The notes below the pieces were generated by a model. It had not been told where the DNA came from and did not search any database. It saw only the letters and a list, made by a program, of their open reading frames with translations. 64,000 bases of DNA from NCBI GenBank assembly GCA_032358255.1, contig JAULBX010026718.1, positions 1 to 64,000 on the forward strand. The letters run 5' to 3'. Source of the DNA: Heterotrichella gracilis (Eukaryota; Sar; Xanthophyceae; Tribonematales; Xanthonemataceae). Positions 47,216-59,679 of this stretch are shown here, one piece after another (the first letter of the stretch is position 1; each line of letters opens with the position of its first letter). A program made the position numbers and the translations under genes.

Positions 47216-50200
47216 ATGAGCGCAGCACAGGGAGATCCTTTGGAAAACCACGAACGATACCAAACAGTGAGTCACATGCTGTGGTGGTTGGTTCCGTGCA
47301 ACTGCCGCATGCCAACCGATTGTGCATATGCATGCATGCTGTTGACGGACACAGTGGGTGAGCCGTTTTTATACTCTACCCTCTCAGGTAGGAGACCTTG
47401 GCAATGGAGCTCATGGGTTTGTGAAGCTTGCGAGGGACATAAAGGAACCGGGCGGTTCCCACCAAGTGGCCATAAAGTTCATCAAGCGCGGGATCAAGGT
47501 GCGCCTTTCACAGAACCACATAGTAATGTTTTGTAAAACCAAATTTGCCAGCGGTTTGCCTGTCCCATCTTTGTGCCTGGTGGACTACAGGCAACCTCCT
47601 GTGGTTGCATATTGTCTACGTTCCACAGCTTGCAAAAGTGGACACTGACAGACCCCTGTTCACCTTGTACTATGTATGGTCCTCAGGGCATCTTATCTGG
47701 GGTACCTTGCGCAGGTTGACAAGTACGTTGAACGAGAGATCTTGAACCTATGGAGCTTGTGTCACCCCCACATAATCGATTTCATAGAGGTAAAAAACCA
47801 AGGGTGGCTAAGTGTGCAAAGCGAGACGACTGCAATGCACTTGCACATGACAATTCTTTGAACCACACCACACCATACCAGCTCTCACCCCGTGCCTGCA
47901 CAATTCCTCCAAACTGTGAAGCACCGCTGCACAGTTCCGTACTGTGGCCTACTTCTTGGCTTTTGCTGGTCGTCGTACATAAATTTACACCACAGCCAAC
48001 CTCCTGCTCCAGGTCTTCTTGACACCAGAGTACCTGTGCATTGTGATGGAGCACGCTAATCGGGGCGATCTATTTGAATATGTGGCTTCCAAGGGTAGGG
48101 TCTTGGAGAACGAGGCACGCTGGTTCTTCCAGCAGCTCATCACGGCAATGGAGTACTCCCACCTCAAGGTAGGGGGCATATAGGCTGGGTTGTAGGGTTT
48201 AGGGAGGAGGTTAAGGATGCAGGGTGCACAAAGGGAGGCCCTTAAGCAGGTAGACCTTGTGCAACTTGGGGCCGTTGCTGCCACTCGCCCTGCACTATTT
48301 ACCTGTCAGTCCTGTCCATGTGATACTGGCTTCCATTGGTCCCCACAGCTTGTAGTCTTGCTTGCAACTATCAGACACTATTGTGCCTTACCGCAGTAAG
48401 TGTGCCTAATTTCACCACATTCTCGACAAGCACTGGGTGGCTGTGCTTGCTGGGCACTTGCTGGGTGCTATAAGGATGCAAGATGTGAGCTGTGTTGCTG
48501 CATGGGTTAAATTTAATCCTAAAATGGTAGAGGAGTGGCTGGCTGTGTGCGCCAATTGTAGGGTACAGGTCATGGCTCAGGACACATGGCATACCGTGAG
48601 GAGCCTTGCCACTGGCTGTCATGCGGAAGGACTACCAAGTGCCATGCAGCGTACCATGCATATCTGTGCGTCGCCACCGGCTTGCATTGAGCGATACATG
48701 TTCCACATGGCCCAACGTCGCAGTGACATTAGCCCCTTGTCACTGCAGGGTGTGGCCAATCGCGACATCAAGCTGGAGAACACACTGCTCACATGGCAGC
48801 ACAACAAGCTGCTCATCAAGCTGTGCGATTTTGGCTACAGCAAGGTGAGCCTTGAAAGCACGCGTGCCGCTGGATTGTCACTGCACCTTGTGGTTGTAGC
48901 CTTGGTTGAAAAGAGCACAAATCGTTGCTGCATAAGTTGGGAAACTACGCCGCCAAAGGTGGAGCCATGCCACGCTGTCAACACCTATTCTTTGCACCAC
49001 CCATAGTCGCGACTCTTGCTTGCTGCTATAGCATGGTTGGTGCACTTCATGCTGCCCTGCCATCAGTGCAACCAATCACACGAACAAGCGCAGTAAATGT
49101 GTGCTCGATCTCCTGTTTTCACTCTGCCGCAGTGCATGCTGCTCAAGGCATTGCTCCCTCATGCTGACACATGTGGTGCATGTTGGCGCAGAATGAGCTC
49201 TTGCATTCACATACAGCATCTCAAGTGGGCACGCCTGCTTACTTAGCACCTGAAGTGATTGTCAACACGGATGGATCTCATTATGATGCTAAGGTAGGAC
49301 TGGAAGAGCATGCAGTTCTTCGTCTCCTTCACCTGCATGCTTTTTGGCCTGGGATTTGTGTTGTGAACTGGAGTGCAAATCAAATGATGTTTGTTGCTGT
49401 TCATCAGTTAAAATTACAAGGTAGGTTTTTGAGCGTTTATGTTACAAGGGCCAATACGCCCTAATGCTGTTGTACTGCACTATCACAAAGGAAACGGTGG
49501 CTCCTAAGAATGTTAGAATTTTGCTCTTTTAATCAATTGCTGTACCACAAATTCAATCTTGCAGAAAGCCGACATCTGGTCATGTGGCGTGCTGCTTTAC
49601 ACCATGCTGGTGGGAGAGCACCCGTTTGTCAAAGACTCGGATGCATCAGAGCTCAACAGGGCACAGCGGATCATGATGGTACGGTGCACCCACTCTCATG
49701 TGTCTTCTTCACCCTGCCATAAGGTGTACAGTGGCTGAGGCACACACATACACAGCCAGGATGACAAGCTGTGTGTAGTGTATGCGGCATCAACACCCAG
49801 CGTGCGGCGCCAATCATTGCGGTTGCGAGATGTAAATTGATAAGCATACCCACTTTCTTTCCAACGCATGCACGTACAAAGCCGCAAACAATGTTCTGAA
49901 GTAGGCAGTGGCTAGGGTTGGGGTTTGACTCGCAAAAGGCCGGCTCATCCCATGCCATGCCCTGTGTGTATTGCATACCATATTTAATCATGCGCGATTC
50001 CCTTGAAAGTATGCATTTTGATCTTTCCCTTCCTTCCCCCGAGTTTTCCACACACTGTTGGTAACCTTTGCCATGCGCCCCTCCCTCCCACAGCGCATCG
50101 TCCATGTGGACTACAAAATCCCGCCGGAGCTCAGATTGAGCGCAGAGTGCGTGGACCTCCTGACTCACATCTTGGTGAGGGACCCGGTTCAGCGCATCTC

Positions 50201-50637
50201 CATCAGTGAGATCCAGCGCCACCCCTGGTTCACCCATGGCCTGCCACCTAAAGCGATGGAGCTGAATGCCTGGTGCATGGGGCAGCCAAATCAACGATTA
50301 CAGGTGGGACGAGCTTGTTGTGAGTGTTAGAGTCAAGTACGCACGGGAGGCCCTAGCCATGCCTACTTCACAAGCACTTACCTTGACGTGATCTGCTGCC
50401 ATGCTGGATGTAGTGCTAGTACACGCAAACAAATTTTGAAGCAATGGGCATGTGTGTGCGTTGCAGAGCGAGGAACAGATCAAGGCTCTCGTGCAAGAGG
50501 CACGCTCATTGCCTGGCAGATCACGACCCAACGCTGCCGTCGAGTCAGATTGGCTGGATGACTACATGCCTGATGGAGCTGCAATGACAGATTCCAACGC
50601 AGACGATTGGGAGGTGGACCCGGAGGCGTCCACGTGA
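47216..50637 (+). CDS. SnRK2-type Ser/Thr protein kinase
   Basis: SNF1-related kinase 2 family: osmotic-stress, ABA-type and nutrient-stress signalling in the green lineage. Exons: 47216-47266, 47388-47498, 47714/47715-47789, 48013-48168, 48749-48844, 49192-49293, 49565-49678, 50094-50303, 50467-50637; 361 residues. Gly loop GDLGNGAHGFVKLARD, catalytic Lys in VAIKFIKRG, alphaC Glu in YVEREIL, catalytic loop ANRDIKLENTLL, DFGYSK, then VGTPAYLAPEV and ADIWSCGVLLYTMLVG. After the kinase domain comes the SnRK2 Domain I-like helix (QSEEQIKALVQEARSLPG), then an acidic tail (SNADDWEVDPEAST) in the position of Domain II. The usual HRD His is Asn here, while the catalytic Asp and Lys are intact. The kinase should be active; upstream regulation is unknown. 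Confidence 0.92.
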
Positions 50638-53498
50638 ATGGGCAAATGATAGTCAGGACCAGGTGTTGCAGCATGGGTCTGTGATGCTACACTGGAAGCG
50701 TATGAAGTGGGTGTCTGCGCACATTACAGTGATGAGAGCCACAGCGTGGAGATTATATGGGCTGAATGCGTGCGCAGCATGGGGACATTGGGTGTGGGTG
50801 GCACTATCATTGGCAACAGCTGCTGGGCATGAGGACCTGCTGGGCATGAAAGCGGGCAAGAATGCATGGAGCTCAGCCTTTGGCATGGTGAGGCATGTAC
50901 GGGAATTCAAAAGTCAACGTGCTGAATGGCAATGCTTGCCCCGTTGATGCAGAGCTGTCACCCACCGACGATGCTACTGAAAGGGCAGGAACAGATCAGG
51001 AACTGAATGAACGGAATCAATGTCAAGCCAATTGGCTTTGCCCCAGTGTACTACACAAGTTCTTTCTATGTTTGCACAGAATTTTACAGGCATCACCTGT
51101 ATATGTCTCGTATCCATTTCTTATGTTACACACTTGTCCAAACCTGATGGGCAGTTACATTGCGGGCATTGTCCATGCAAAACCCTGTAGCACTGGCGAT
51201 GTGCTTGCATACTTACATGCAAAACTTAATACTTTTATTAAACAGCATTCCATGTTTTTGTGCTTTAATTAGTCGTATCACACATATTAGAACAGGGGCT
51301 TTGGTGTCAATATTGTTTCCCTGAGCTTGTTAGCGATTGTGTAATGGGCACGTTTTTACTTAGTCACTGAGACTAGTCTGTATCCCACCTGCAATCAATG
51401 GACACCAGTCAGTTTGCTCTTGATTCTCATTCTGCTGCCCAGTGAGTGCCTTCTTGTCAGTGGGCTGCGTGTGACCCCTAGTATTGGGTTGTGCACCACT
51501 GGTGTGGTACCACTGGTGTGGTATTTGCAAATAGGTTGAAAGGCACCTGTCACGGTTTTTGTGGCATATTATTTGCTGATGGGTAGCAGCGTATTGTGAA
51601 CTGGCTGGGCACTCAGAGTCAGACGCAGCTCTGTGAAAAATGGAATCGACTATGCTAGACGTTATTTATGTCAAGCGTGAGAAGTGTCACATGCACGATT
51701 TAATATCATCGTACGACGTAGTACTGCATATACTTGAACGCATATACTGTATAGATTATTAATTTTGTTTTAGGGTTTTAGGCTACACCATAGAGCATTG
51801 TAACAGCAGACTTGATACGCAACTCTGTACATTGTACAAGCAAAATTCAACAAACCTGACATGTTAAAGACCTGACAAGGTTGCTTGTGTATATACATTT
51901 GCGCTGCTTTGATTATGCCAATGGGAAGCCTTGCTCGCATGCCTGCTCAGAGTCTGCCACTGTTACCAATGGTAATCCTTTGCCCAGTGCATGCTCCTAG
52001 CGTGAGCCTTGGGTTGTTTGGTGTGCTTTGTCTATGTCGAGCCTCAGGACCTTCATGCAACATGCTGATTAACTCAGGGAAACCTTTGTGTCTGCCAGCT
52101 GCTGTAGTTCTAGATGCATGCGTGCCTCCTGGCCTCCTGGGTGATGATGATGGTCTGACCAGATCATGATTTCAAATCCATATGATTGATTCAATGATCA
52201 CAACAGACACGGGGGCACATGTCCTTGTCACATGCACTTTTTCAACAGTCGAGGGTCCCTCGAAAACCCCAAGAACCAGGAAAATCAATTGATCACGTCC
52301 GGACGGCTATTGACTGATCAGCATTGGATGGGCGTCCTCGCCCGGTCTGAAGACCCTAGGATGGGGTTCGACTCTTCTAGGCAGCCGTCTCGGCCGGAGC
52401 TGTGAGCAGCGAGCAGTGAGCAGCGAGCAGCGAGCAGCGCCGAGATGCCCTCCGCGGGGGGGGTGCTGCTTTTGTGCATGGCTGCAACAGTTGGCTTGCC
52501 AGTCTTCCAAGGACTACGGCAATTCCTGAAGCGGTGTACGTACGGTAATGTGACTTTAACCCATACTCCGGCCTGAGTTCTTTGCAAACCTTGGTCCTAG
52601 ATACCACATCGCCCAGTTGCTCACAACGAACCGCTTGATCAACAGAGAGCACACCCTGATAGTGGTCCATGGTAAAGGTTGAAGCTTTACGTGCTGGAGT
52701 TGCTCTCTTTCACATCAGGGTGGTTTATGTTGACAGGCTAGGCTGAGACGCCGAGTCTAAATCAACCAGCAAGTACTTCGGTAGCTCAAGCGACTGCTTA
52801 ACGTCGCGTCGTCAGCAGTGTTGACCGTTGAGCTGGTAGGTCCACTCATAGAGTGTGCCATGCATTGCAGCAGACTGCCGTCTGGTACATGGCAGTGGTT
52901 TGAGCACTCTTAAAGTGTTGGCCGCATGGTACCATCGAGCAGTGCACGTTGCTCTCTCGCAGGGCCTGGCGTTGCAAGTTGCATCAGTACTGACCTTTGC
53001 AGCTTCAAGCAAGTGGCACTGATTACTGTTGACAAGGGCCTGCAATATAATACCTGGCTGCAAGACTTTGAACGTTGGTTTGTCAATTGTATTTCCCTTG
53101 CGACGAGCTGTTAAACAGGGTAAAAGTGTTTTCTTGCTAGTAGCAAGTCCCCATCTTGCCTCGTGCCACTGCAGTTGCTCTACTGCCATGCATGGTAATA
53201 GTGTCCATTCATGGTATGTAGATATCACATGCTAGTGCTTGCTTGCAGTGTGCACATTGGTCTGATGGCTTCAACTTCTGGCAGGGTTATTAACGGGCCC
53301 TGTGAGCTAATGGCATCAACTTGAAGTTGCGTGGAATGGGCGTCACACCACATGGCAGTGTTTCTCAGCCAGGTACATCATCCAGATGGGTGAAGACACG
53401 CAGCTGTCCACTTACAGACTCCAGATTCATACAGCTTTTCAGTGCCAGACCATAAGCCTTCCATACGTCCAGCGCTGGGTTTGACAGCTTGCGCCATC
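50638..53498. other. Gene-poor spacer, 2.9 kb, between kinase and mannanase
   Basis: Open frames here show no coherent exon structure. It includes a heptameric GAGCAGC array at 52403-52439 and AT-rich stretches near 51640-51800. The right end should contain the mannanase promoter. Confidence 0.5.
52403..52439. repeat. (GAGCAGC)n microsatellite
   Basis: About five heptamer units of GAGCAGC with one variant (GAGCAGT), plus strand. Confidence 0.85.
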
Positions 53499-56400
53499 AT
53501 GGCAGTAACACAAACAACACATGGCAAGTGGCAAGGGGTGTTCATCACAGTGCTTCTGTTGGCCGCTTTTGGCCACGGTCACTCCCTCAAGGTGGACGCA
53601 GCAGAGCGGAACAGATTAGAAACAGCCAGTGATGACATCACTGCAACAAGGAAGCTGTTGCAAAGGACACCATCGCAATTGAGTAGCTCGGACCAACAGT
53701 ACAACAGAACTGCACAGCCGGCGTCACAGGTATGGTGAGGATATTGCTGTGCGCTGCATGCGCACTTAGTAAATGTAAATGAAATACAGGCCAGGTGGTC
53801 ACATGCTGATATTGGAAAAAGCAAACCAGTATTTCACGCGCCAGGGCTGTAGAATGCTCACATGCGTAACGTTGCACAAACAGACAGGATCTTGGCATGC
53901 CATCCTTAAATCATAGTTGCTCTTTGCCTACAGACCTGCTGATTTTTACCAAAATTTGTGATAAATATGCCATTCCCAGTGCATGTTATTCCCATAACAT
54001 GCGGTATGTCCTTGCCAAGTATAAATGGCATGACATGGCAGCTTCGTTCCGTCAAATGTGTCACAAACTGCAAAGATTGCTGCATGTGCCTAATGTTCAG
54101 CCACACTGCTTCTAGGTTTCATGGTCAATCTCCAGCACTAGTGCTGACAGCCAGGACTCCTTTGTGAGCATCAGCAATGGGGAGTTTGTCATTGGCTGCA
54201 AGCGCTTTTTCCCAACTGGGTGGAACTGGTGGGAGACCGTTGAGGCAGCAGCAGGTGGGTCATGCATTGCATTGCTGGAGAAGAACAGGAAATATGAATC
54301 ATGTACAATATGTGCATGTTGACCAGAAACAGACTCAGCCGATGTTATTGTTAGTAAACAACAATATATATTTTGTGCCTTTCAAAATACTCTGCGCATC
54401 GCTGTGCTGCATGTGCTGTTCTTGTCCTCAATTTTGCAATATTCAAAACGTTGGATCCGATTGAAACAGCATGTGTGCAAGTGCATTCAATTTGGTTTGA
54501 AATCACTGCCTACACATCGCGCACGAGAAGTGCATCAGATCATACCTAATGGACGCTGTTCATGCATGTGACTCTGGAACCTTTCTGTTCAGGCGCACCG
54601 TTTCTGCGCGGCGCATCCATTCCCAAAGGGATGACTGGACCCCAGCTGATTCGGCAGATGATGGATGCAGCTGTCTCTGGGGGGATGACTGTGCTGCGAG
54701 TCTGGGCAACGACCGTCAATTCTGAGTTTCGGGTGCAGACATCGCCTGGGGTGTACAATGAAAACATCATGAGGGGGTTGGACTATGTGTTGGATGAGGC
54801 CAGGAAGCGCGGATTGAAGCTGGTTCTGTCTCTGATCGACAACTGGCATCCGGTCGGTGGGGTGGATGAGCTTGTGCAGTGGAGCGGCAGTGCACAGGTA
54901 GGAAACACTGATGTGCGTCAAAGTTAACACATTTTGCCAGTGGATATTGATGTGCATCGTGGTGTGACATTGTGAACGGTGCCATGGCAAGCCCCAAGGA
55001 CTGGTCTGCACTAAATGTTCTCAGGAGTTGCGCTGAGCATGCCACATGGCACTACAAACAAAGCTGCACCTCCTTGGCCATGCACTTCTGACTAATTGCC
55101 AGAAATTCATGTTTCTGGGAGCTCAGATGTTGACAACCTGCTTGTGTTCTGTACTCCAGTCCCATGAAGAGTTCTTCAACGACGGCAATTGCAAGCAGCT
55201 CTACAAGAACCATGTGTCTACCATCATCACACGGGTGAACACCATCAACGGCAGGCCCTACCGCCAGGACCCAACCATCTTTGCGTGGAACCTCATCAAC
55301 GAGCCGCGATGCTACAAATGCCCTGACTGGGTGCAGTCCTGGATTGACGAGATGGCGCCATTTGTCAAGTCACTGGATCCCTACCATCTGCTGACAGTTG
55401 GCGAGGAGGGCTTTTACAGCAACACTGGCAGCCCTGACAAGGTCAATGTAAACCCTAGCGGTTCTGGCTCATGGGCAAACACTGAGGTGAGGGGTGAGAA
55501 GGCCCAGCAGGCTGTTGGAATAAAGAAATTGGGCTGTGCAACAAGCTTTCTTTCTTCTTCAAAGTTTCTATATTAAAATCTATATGTAAACTTTTGTTAT
55601 TGTTATACTTTAGATACTAATGCGGTTGCTTGTGTCCTGTCTAAACTCACCGCCACCTCATTGCGGCCATCTTATTGATTAAGATTTCAACTGTTACCTC
55701 CATGGAGCCTGCATGATCCTCCTTTGCCACCCCAGGGGCAGGACTTTGTGGCCAATCACAAGAGCGCCAGCATCGACTATGCCGCAATGCATAGGTACGT
55801 ATACAGATCCCTTCGGCTGCCGGTATTGGCATAGCACCTTTCTTCAAAGTTTGTGACAAATTTATTTGAAGACCTATGCGCAAACAGTACAACAGAAGCA
55901 TTCATAGCAATTTGGCAACTGGTGCACTGGCTGTTGAGCATCCCATCTTCAGTCCTGCCACGCCAGTCGTGCTCAACACATCATGCAATGCCCAGCAATC
56001 GCCAGCAAATATGCATAGTTGCAACCATCACCAGCAGCTATCTCTAAACATCGTTGCCCCTCTTGCAGCTGGCCCGACAACTGGCTCGACAACGATGCCT
56101 CACGAGTGCAGCTGTGGATCGATCAACACCAACAGGATGCAGCAAACCTGCTAGGGAAGCCCCTGCTGCTCGAGGAGTTTGGCAAGTGGCTCAAGCCCGA
56201 CCAAGGTGCTGACGCAGCCCAGCGTGATCAATTCTACCGTCTGTACATGGATGTTGTGCGAAAAGCTACGATGTCTGGCGGCCCGTTGAAGGGGTCGATG
56301 TTCTGGACCTTTTTGGTGGATGGGCAGGTTGCCAATGAGGAGGAGGGTGGCAGTGGAGGTATGAACCTAGGAACCTTGCACAAGTACCCTAAGGGGGTAA

Positions 56401-57998
56401 GTACAGATCATGAGTGCATTGGCAATGGTTAAAAGGCTCCAGACGCCTCCTTACGCCTGTGCGCAATTTATATTAAGCAAAGGACATAGCGCAGCAATGT
56501 TAAATATTAGTTGCAATTTTATTACTGGCAGCATTTCATAATGCCGCAGCTGGTTTTTTTTGCAAAATTGCATGCATCCTGCAGGCAAGTACGGCATCTA
56601 CAAAAACGAGAGCACATTCGGCATTGTGCGCAGCGCTGCAATTGCCCTCAAGTCCCAGCAATCCCCTGTGGTGTGCGCATTTGGGAGCAAGCCTGGAGTA
56701 CAGGCTGTCCCTGACTGCAGCGCCTCGCGGGTGCAAGGGAAGGATGGCACAGGCTACGAGGGTGTGAATTGCGACATCGACATCAATGAATGTGTGCGCG
56801 GCACTGCGGGCTGTGATGCGCACGCCACCTGCATCAACCTGCAAGGCAGCTACATGTGTGCCTGCCAGTGGGGGTACCAAGGTATGCCATGCATATGGGC
56901 ATTGTGGTAGGCTCTCTTGAGACAGTTCCATGCAAGGGTCTTGTGGGTGGTACTGTGGTGTCACCAATGTATTTGGGCAAATGCAAGCGCCGCCCTGTGA
57001 CTCGAAATTTCACTCAGGAAATGGTGTTCCAGGACCCTTAAGTGTCTTTTCCCCAGACGAATGGCCTTCACTGGTGGATACTGCTAACAGGATTTGTATA
57101 CGGCTATAGCTGCACCAACATTGCCTGACCATCTTGCAGTTGCAAAAGTATAAGGTTGGGAAGAGCCTTCAGCCTCAATGTCCAACCCTTGGTTATCCTA
57201 TATGCAGGTGACGGTAATAGCTGCACAGCAACAAGCCAACTGGCAACCTTGCCCCAGATGTATTCCACTCAAGGCGATGGGAAGCTGGCTTGCTTTGAGG
57301 GTAAAGATGTACCCTACCCCACTACAGCCCCAGGCTACGTCGACGATCCTACAGGGTACGCGCAATGCAATATCATTGGATTCGCAAAATTTATAAAATT
57401 CACAGATAATTAAGCCTGCTATTTGGAAGTAATTCCAGTTTGCATGTCAAATCTATGGTAATTTATATGCATTTTCTCAGATGTCTCTCAGTTGTTCTTC
57501 TGGTAAACCCCGTGCTAGGGTTTGCTTAGGGCTCACGCAGCCCTATGTGTATTGATTACATTACGATTCTTTGAAAATGTTCTTGCGCATCAGCACCGTT
57601 GCTCAAGTCAATGGCTGTTGTACATGCGCTGCACCTACATACATGTGCGCATGGCGGCTTGCCTCAGGGTGTCCCTTCAATGTTGGCTTTGAGCTATCAT
57701 TATTACCACATTTAAGAGGTTTTGCAAGATGCCAACACTCCCCGGGTAATTGCGCAGGTATTCTGACACGCGCAACGGCCTGGGGTCCCGCATGCCGGTC
57801 ACCTGGCAGGAGTGTGCAGCAGCATGCGAGATGGCAGGTACATGCGACTCCTTCTCCTTCAACCCATACCTGCAGATGTGCTTCCTGAAGCAAGGGGCGT
57901 CCCAGGGCACCTGCACTGCCTCCCCGCAGACGTGTGCAGATTCAGAAGGCAACAGCTACAGCTGTGGGACCTGGCAGACATATTACATGAATGCGTGA
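53499..57998 (+). CDS. Secreted GH5 endo-beta-1,4-mannanase fused to EGF-like and PAN/apple-like modules
   Basis: Exons: 53499-53729, 54116-54254, 54593-54897, 55160-55486, 55736-55794, 56069-56358, 56585-56881, 57208-57355, 57758-57998; 678 residues, stop TGA. The start is the first ATG; an N-terminal hydrophobic segment (GVFITVLLLAAFGHGHS) is a signal peptide or anchor. The GH5 (mannanase type) barrel spans about residues 110-440: FLRGASIPKG, VLRVWATT, DPTIFAWNLINEPRC (acid/base Glu), MHRSWPDNWLDND, and KPLLLEEFGKW (nucleophile Glu), then MFWTFLVDG. A calcium-binding EGF-like domain follows (DININEC-type start DIDINECVRG, CINLQGSYMCACQWGYQG). A Cys-rich PAN/apple-like module is last (WQECAAACEMAGTCDSFSFN). 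It should hydrolyse mannan or glucomannan in the cell wall or outside the cell. The donor at 56359 was chosen over 56397 because only it keeps phase. Confidence 0.9.
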
Positions 57999-59679
57999 CA
58001 TGGCACAGGCTCAGCCTTTAGCGAAATTGCTATGCACCTAAGTATTGGCAAGAAATAGCCCGTCGGGTAGGTGGGGGGTAATTATTGTACACCAATTGAG
58101 CTCAGCTGTACAATTAACATATCTGACACTTCGTACTAGGTAGTACCGCAATGGCATGACTTTCAGGAATCCAGCAAGGTAGACAAATGCATTCCTTGAT
58201 TTTATTACTAATGCACTACGCACACCCAGTTTATTGGATACAAAATGAAAACATCAGTGGCGTTAGATTACTAGGGCAGTCGGCAGCCGTCTGCGGGTGC
58301 CCTGAGACTTGCAAAAGACTTGACAATCAAATAAGTGCAAAAGTTATGACTATAGGCTCCAAAAGTCACGCATCAAGGCTATTCTAGATACAGGTACCGT
58401 ACCGTAGGCCAGGCGCTAAGCCTTGGACAATATGTTGGCAACTATGTGCATGGTACATGACCAACTTGACCAACAATTTAATGGCTGCTAGTGCTGAGCA
58501 TGTTGCAGTTGCATCACAGTGACTGCAGTGTGCGCCTAGTGGAGTGCATCCACCAGCAGTGAACACATGTGTTGTTGGCTTGAAGCGCCTCACTGAGTGA
58601 CATTGTGTCATAGTGCGTGCAATCCATTACACTGTGATGCCGCACAATGACTCAGTCCCTGCAGAATACACTCGTCCAAGACTTGGTCTATCTACAGAAG
58701 TCTAAAAACACTTTCACAGCATCCTCCTTGTTGAGTTGTAGCAAGGATGCATGGAAGAAGCAAACAGCAGGAAAAATTATAATCATTGCAGAAGTCTCCA
58801 CATTGGTTGCTTGCCCCTCATTGTTGTTGGCTGTAAACAAGCACTTGGACAGCTACACAACTCGAGTTTGCCAGTTACCAGTTTTATATGCACACCGTCA
58901 CACTAACTGGAACATGCACGGAATGTGCAACCGTCACAGCCAAGAAGCGCTGCCAAACAAATCAAGGAGAGCTGTGCCCAGGAAATGCTCCCAAAGTCCC
59001 AAATTGCTCCCATGTGCTGCCAATGCTGGCTGCTTGCCAAAAAGAACCTATGCCATCAAACACCCTACGACATGGTGCGCAACCCAACCCCCCAACCACC
59101 ACCCTAGCTGAGCAGAGAGCTAGCAGCCAGTGATTGCCAGCTGGCACCAGCAGCTATCGTACAGATCAGGCTGAATAGTTTCCATTTTCCGCCCCCAGGC
59201 TTAATGCGTAACCAAGGTGTCTTTGCCTCCTGCATTGCCCCACAGTGCCCCATGGGTGTCCATACATGATGGACCAGGAAGTACATGCCACTGCTGCGGT
59301 AGAAGCTGCACGCCCATTTCCCCTAGCCGCCAGCAGACTGTGCGCCTGATCAGATTGCTTCCAGCTGCTTCCACATTGCTAGCTACAAATCTGGGCTGCG
59401 CGTCCAAGAAAGAGCCTGGGCACCGGTGCAGATCAGACGCGACAGCATCGTTGCTGCTGCCACCACCAGTTGCGCTCCGATGCATCTCTACCCCATTGTT
59501 GACTGGAATTGCATTGATAGCCTTGCTTTCCCTGCCTCCTGCGCCCCATCAGTCGGTGTCTGCTAGCTGCTGCGGGGGGTTTGCTGCCAGCAGGGCCCGC
59601 TGTGAAGCATACATTTCACCTGCAGTCCCATCAACTCCAATGTGGTGCGACCTAGGCTGCCTGAGAACACCGCCCACCC
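57999..59679. other. Convergent spacer between mannanase and PXN-type carrier
   Basis: 1.7 kb. No gene supported. Its right end contains a copy of the carrier's last 16 codons plus stop at 59549-59599, see separate entry. Confidence 0.55.
59549..59619 (-). other. Duplicated PXN 3' coding end; possible alternative terminal exon
   Basis: 59549-59599 (minus) repeats the PXN coding end 59680-59730 over 51 bases. It reads RALLAANPPQQLADTD and stop, against RALLAATPPQQLADTD and stop. Three of the four changed codons are silent; the other is Thr to Asn. Just upstream is a plausible acceptor (GACTGCAG before 59619). An exon from 59619 to 59549 is 71 bases and matches the phase left by PXN exon 6. 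Using it would replace the last transmembrane segment by a short tail. Confidence 0.5.

Noticed and set aside
52360-52390. GGGGTTCGACTC resembling a tRNA T-arm
   Set aside because: T-stem has a mismatch, no matching acceptor 5' half is found upstream, and no D-arm or anticodon arm is in the right position.
52377-52670. Minus-strand open frame starting MDHYQGVLSVDQ
   Set aside because: Runs through the GAGCAGC microsatellite, has no partner exon and no recognisable family.
50638-53498. Several 60-120 codon frames in the kinase-mannanase spacer
   Set aside because: Low-complexity or Cys/Leu-biased translations, no conserved motif and no consistent splice structure.
56359-56396. Extension of mannanase exon 6 to the GT at 56397
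   Set aside because: Leaves phase 0, whereas the next exon needs phase 1; the GT at 56359 fits.
58888-59133. Cys-containing plus-strand frame downstream of the mannanase
   Set aside because: The mannanase already ends with a stop at 57998, and no acceptor or phase connects this frame to it.
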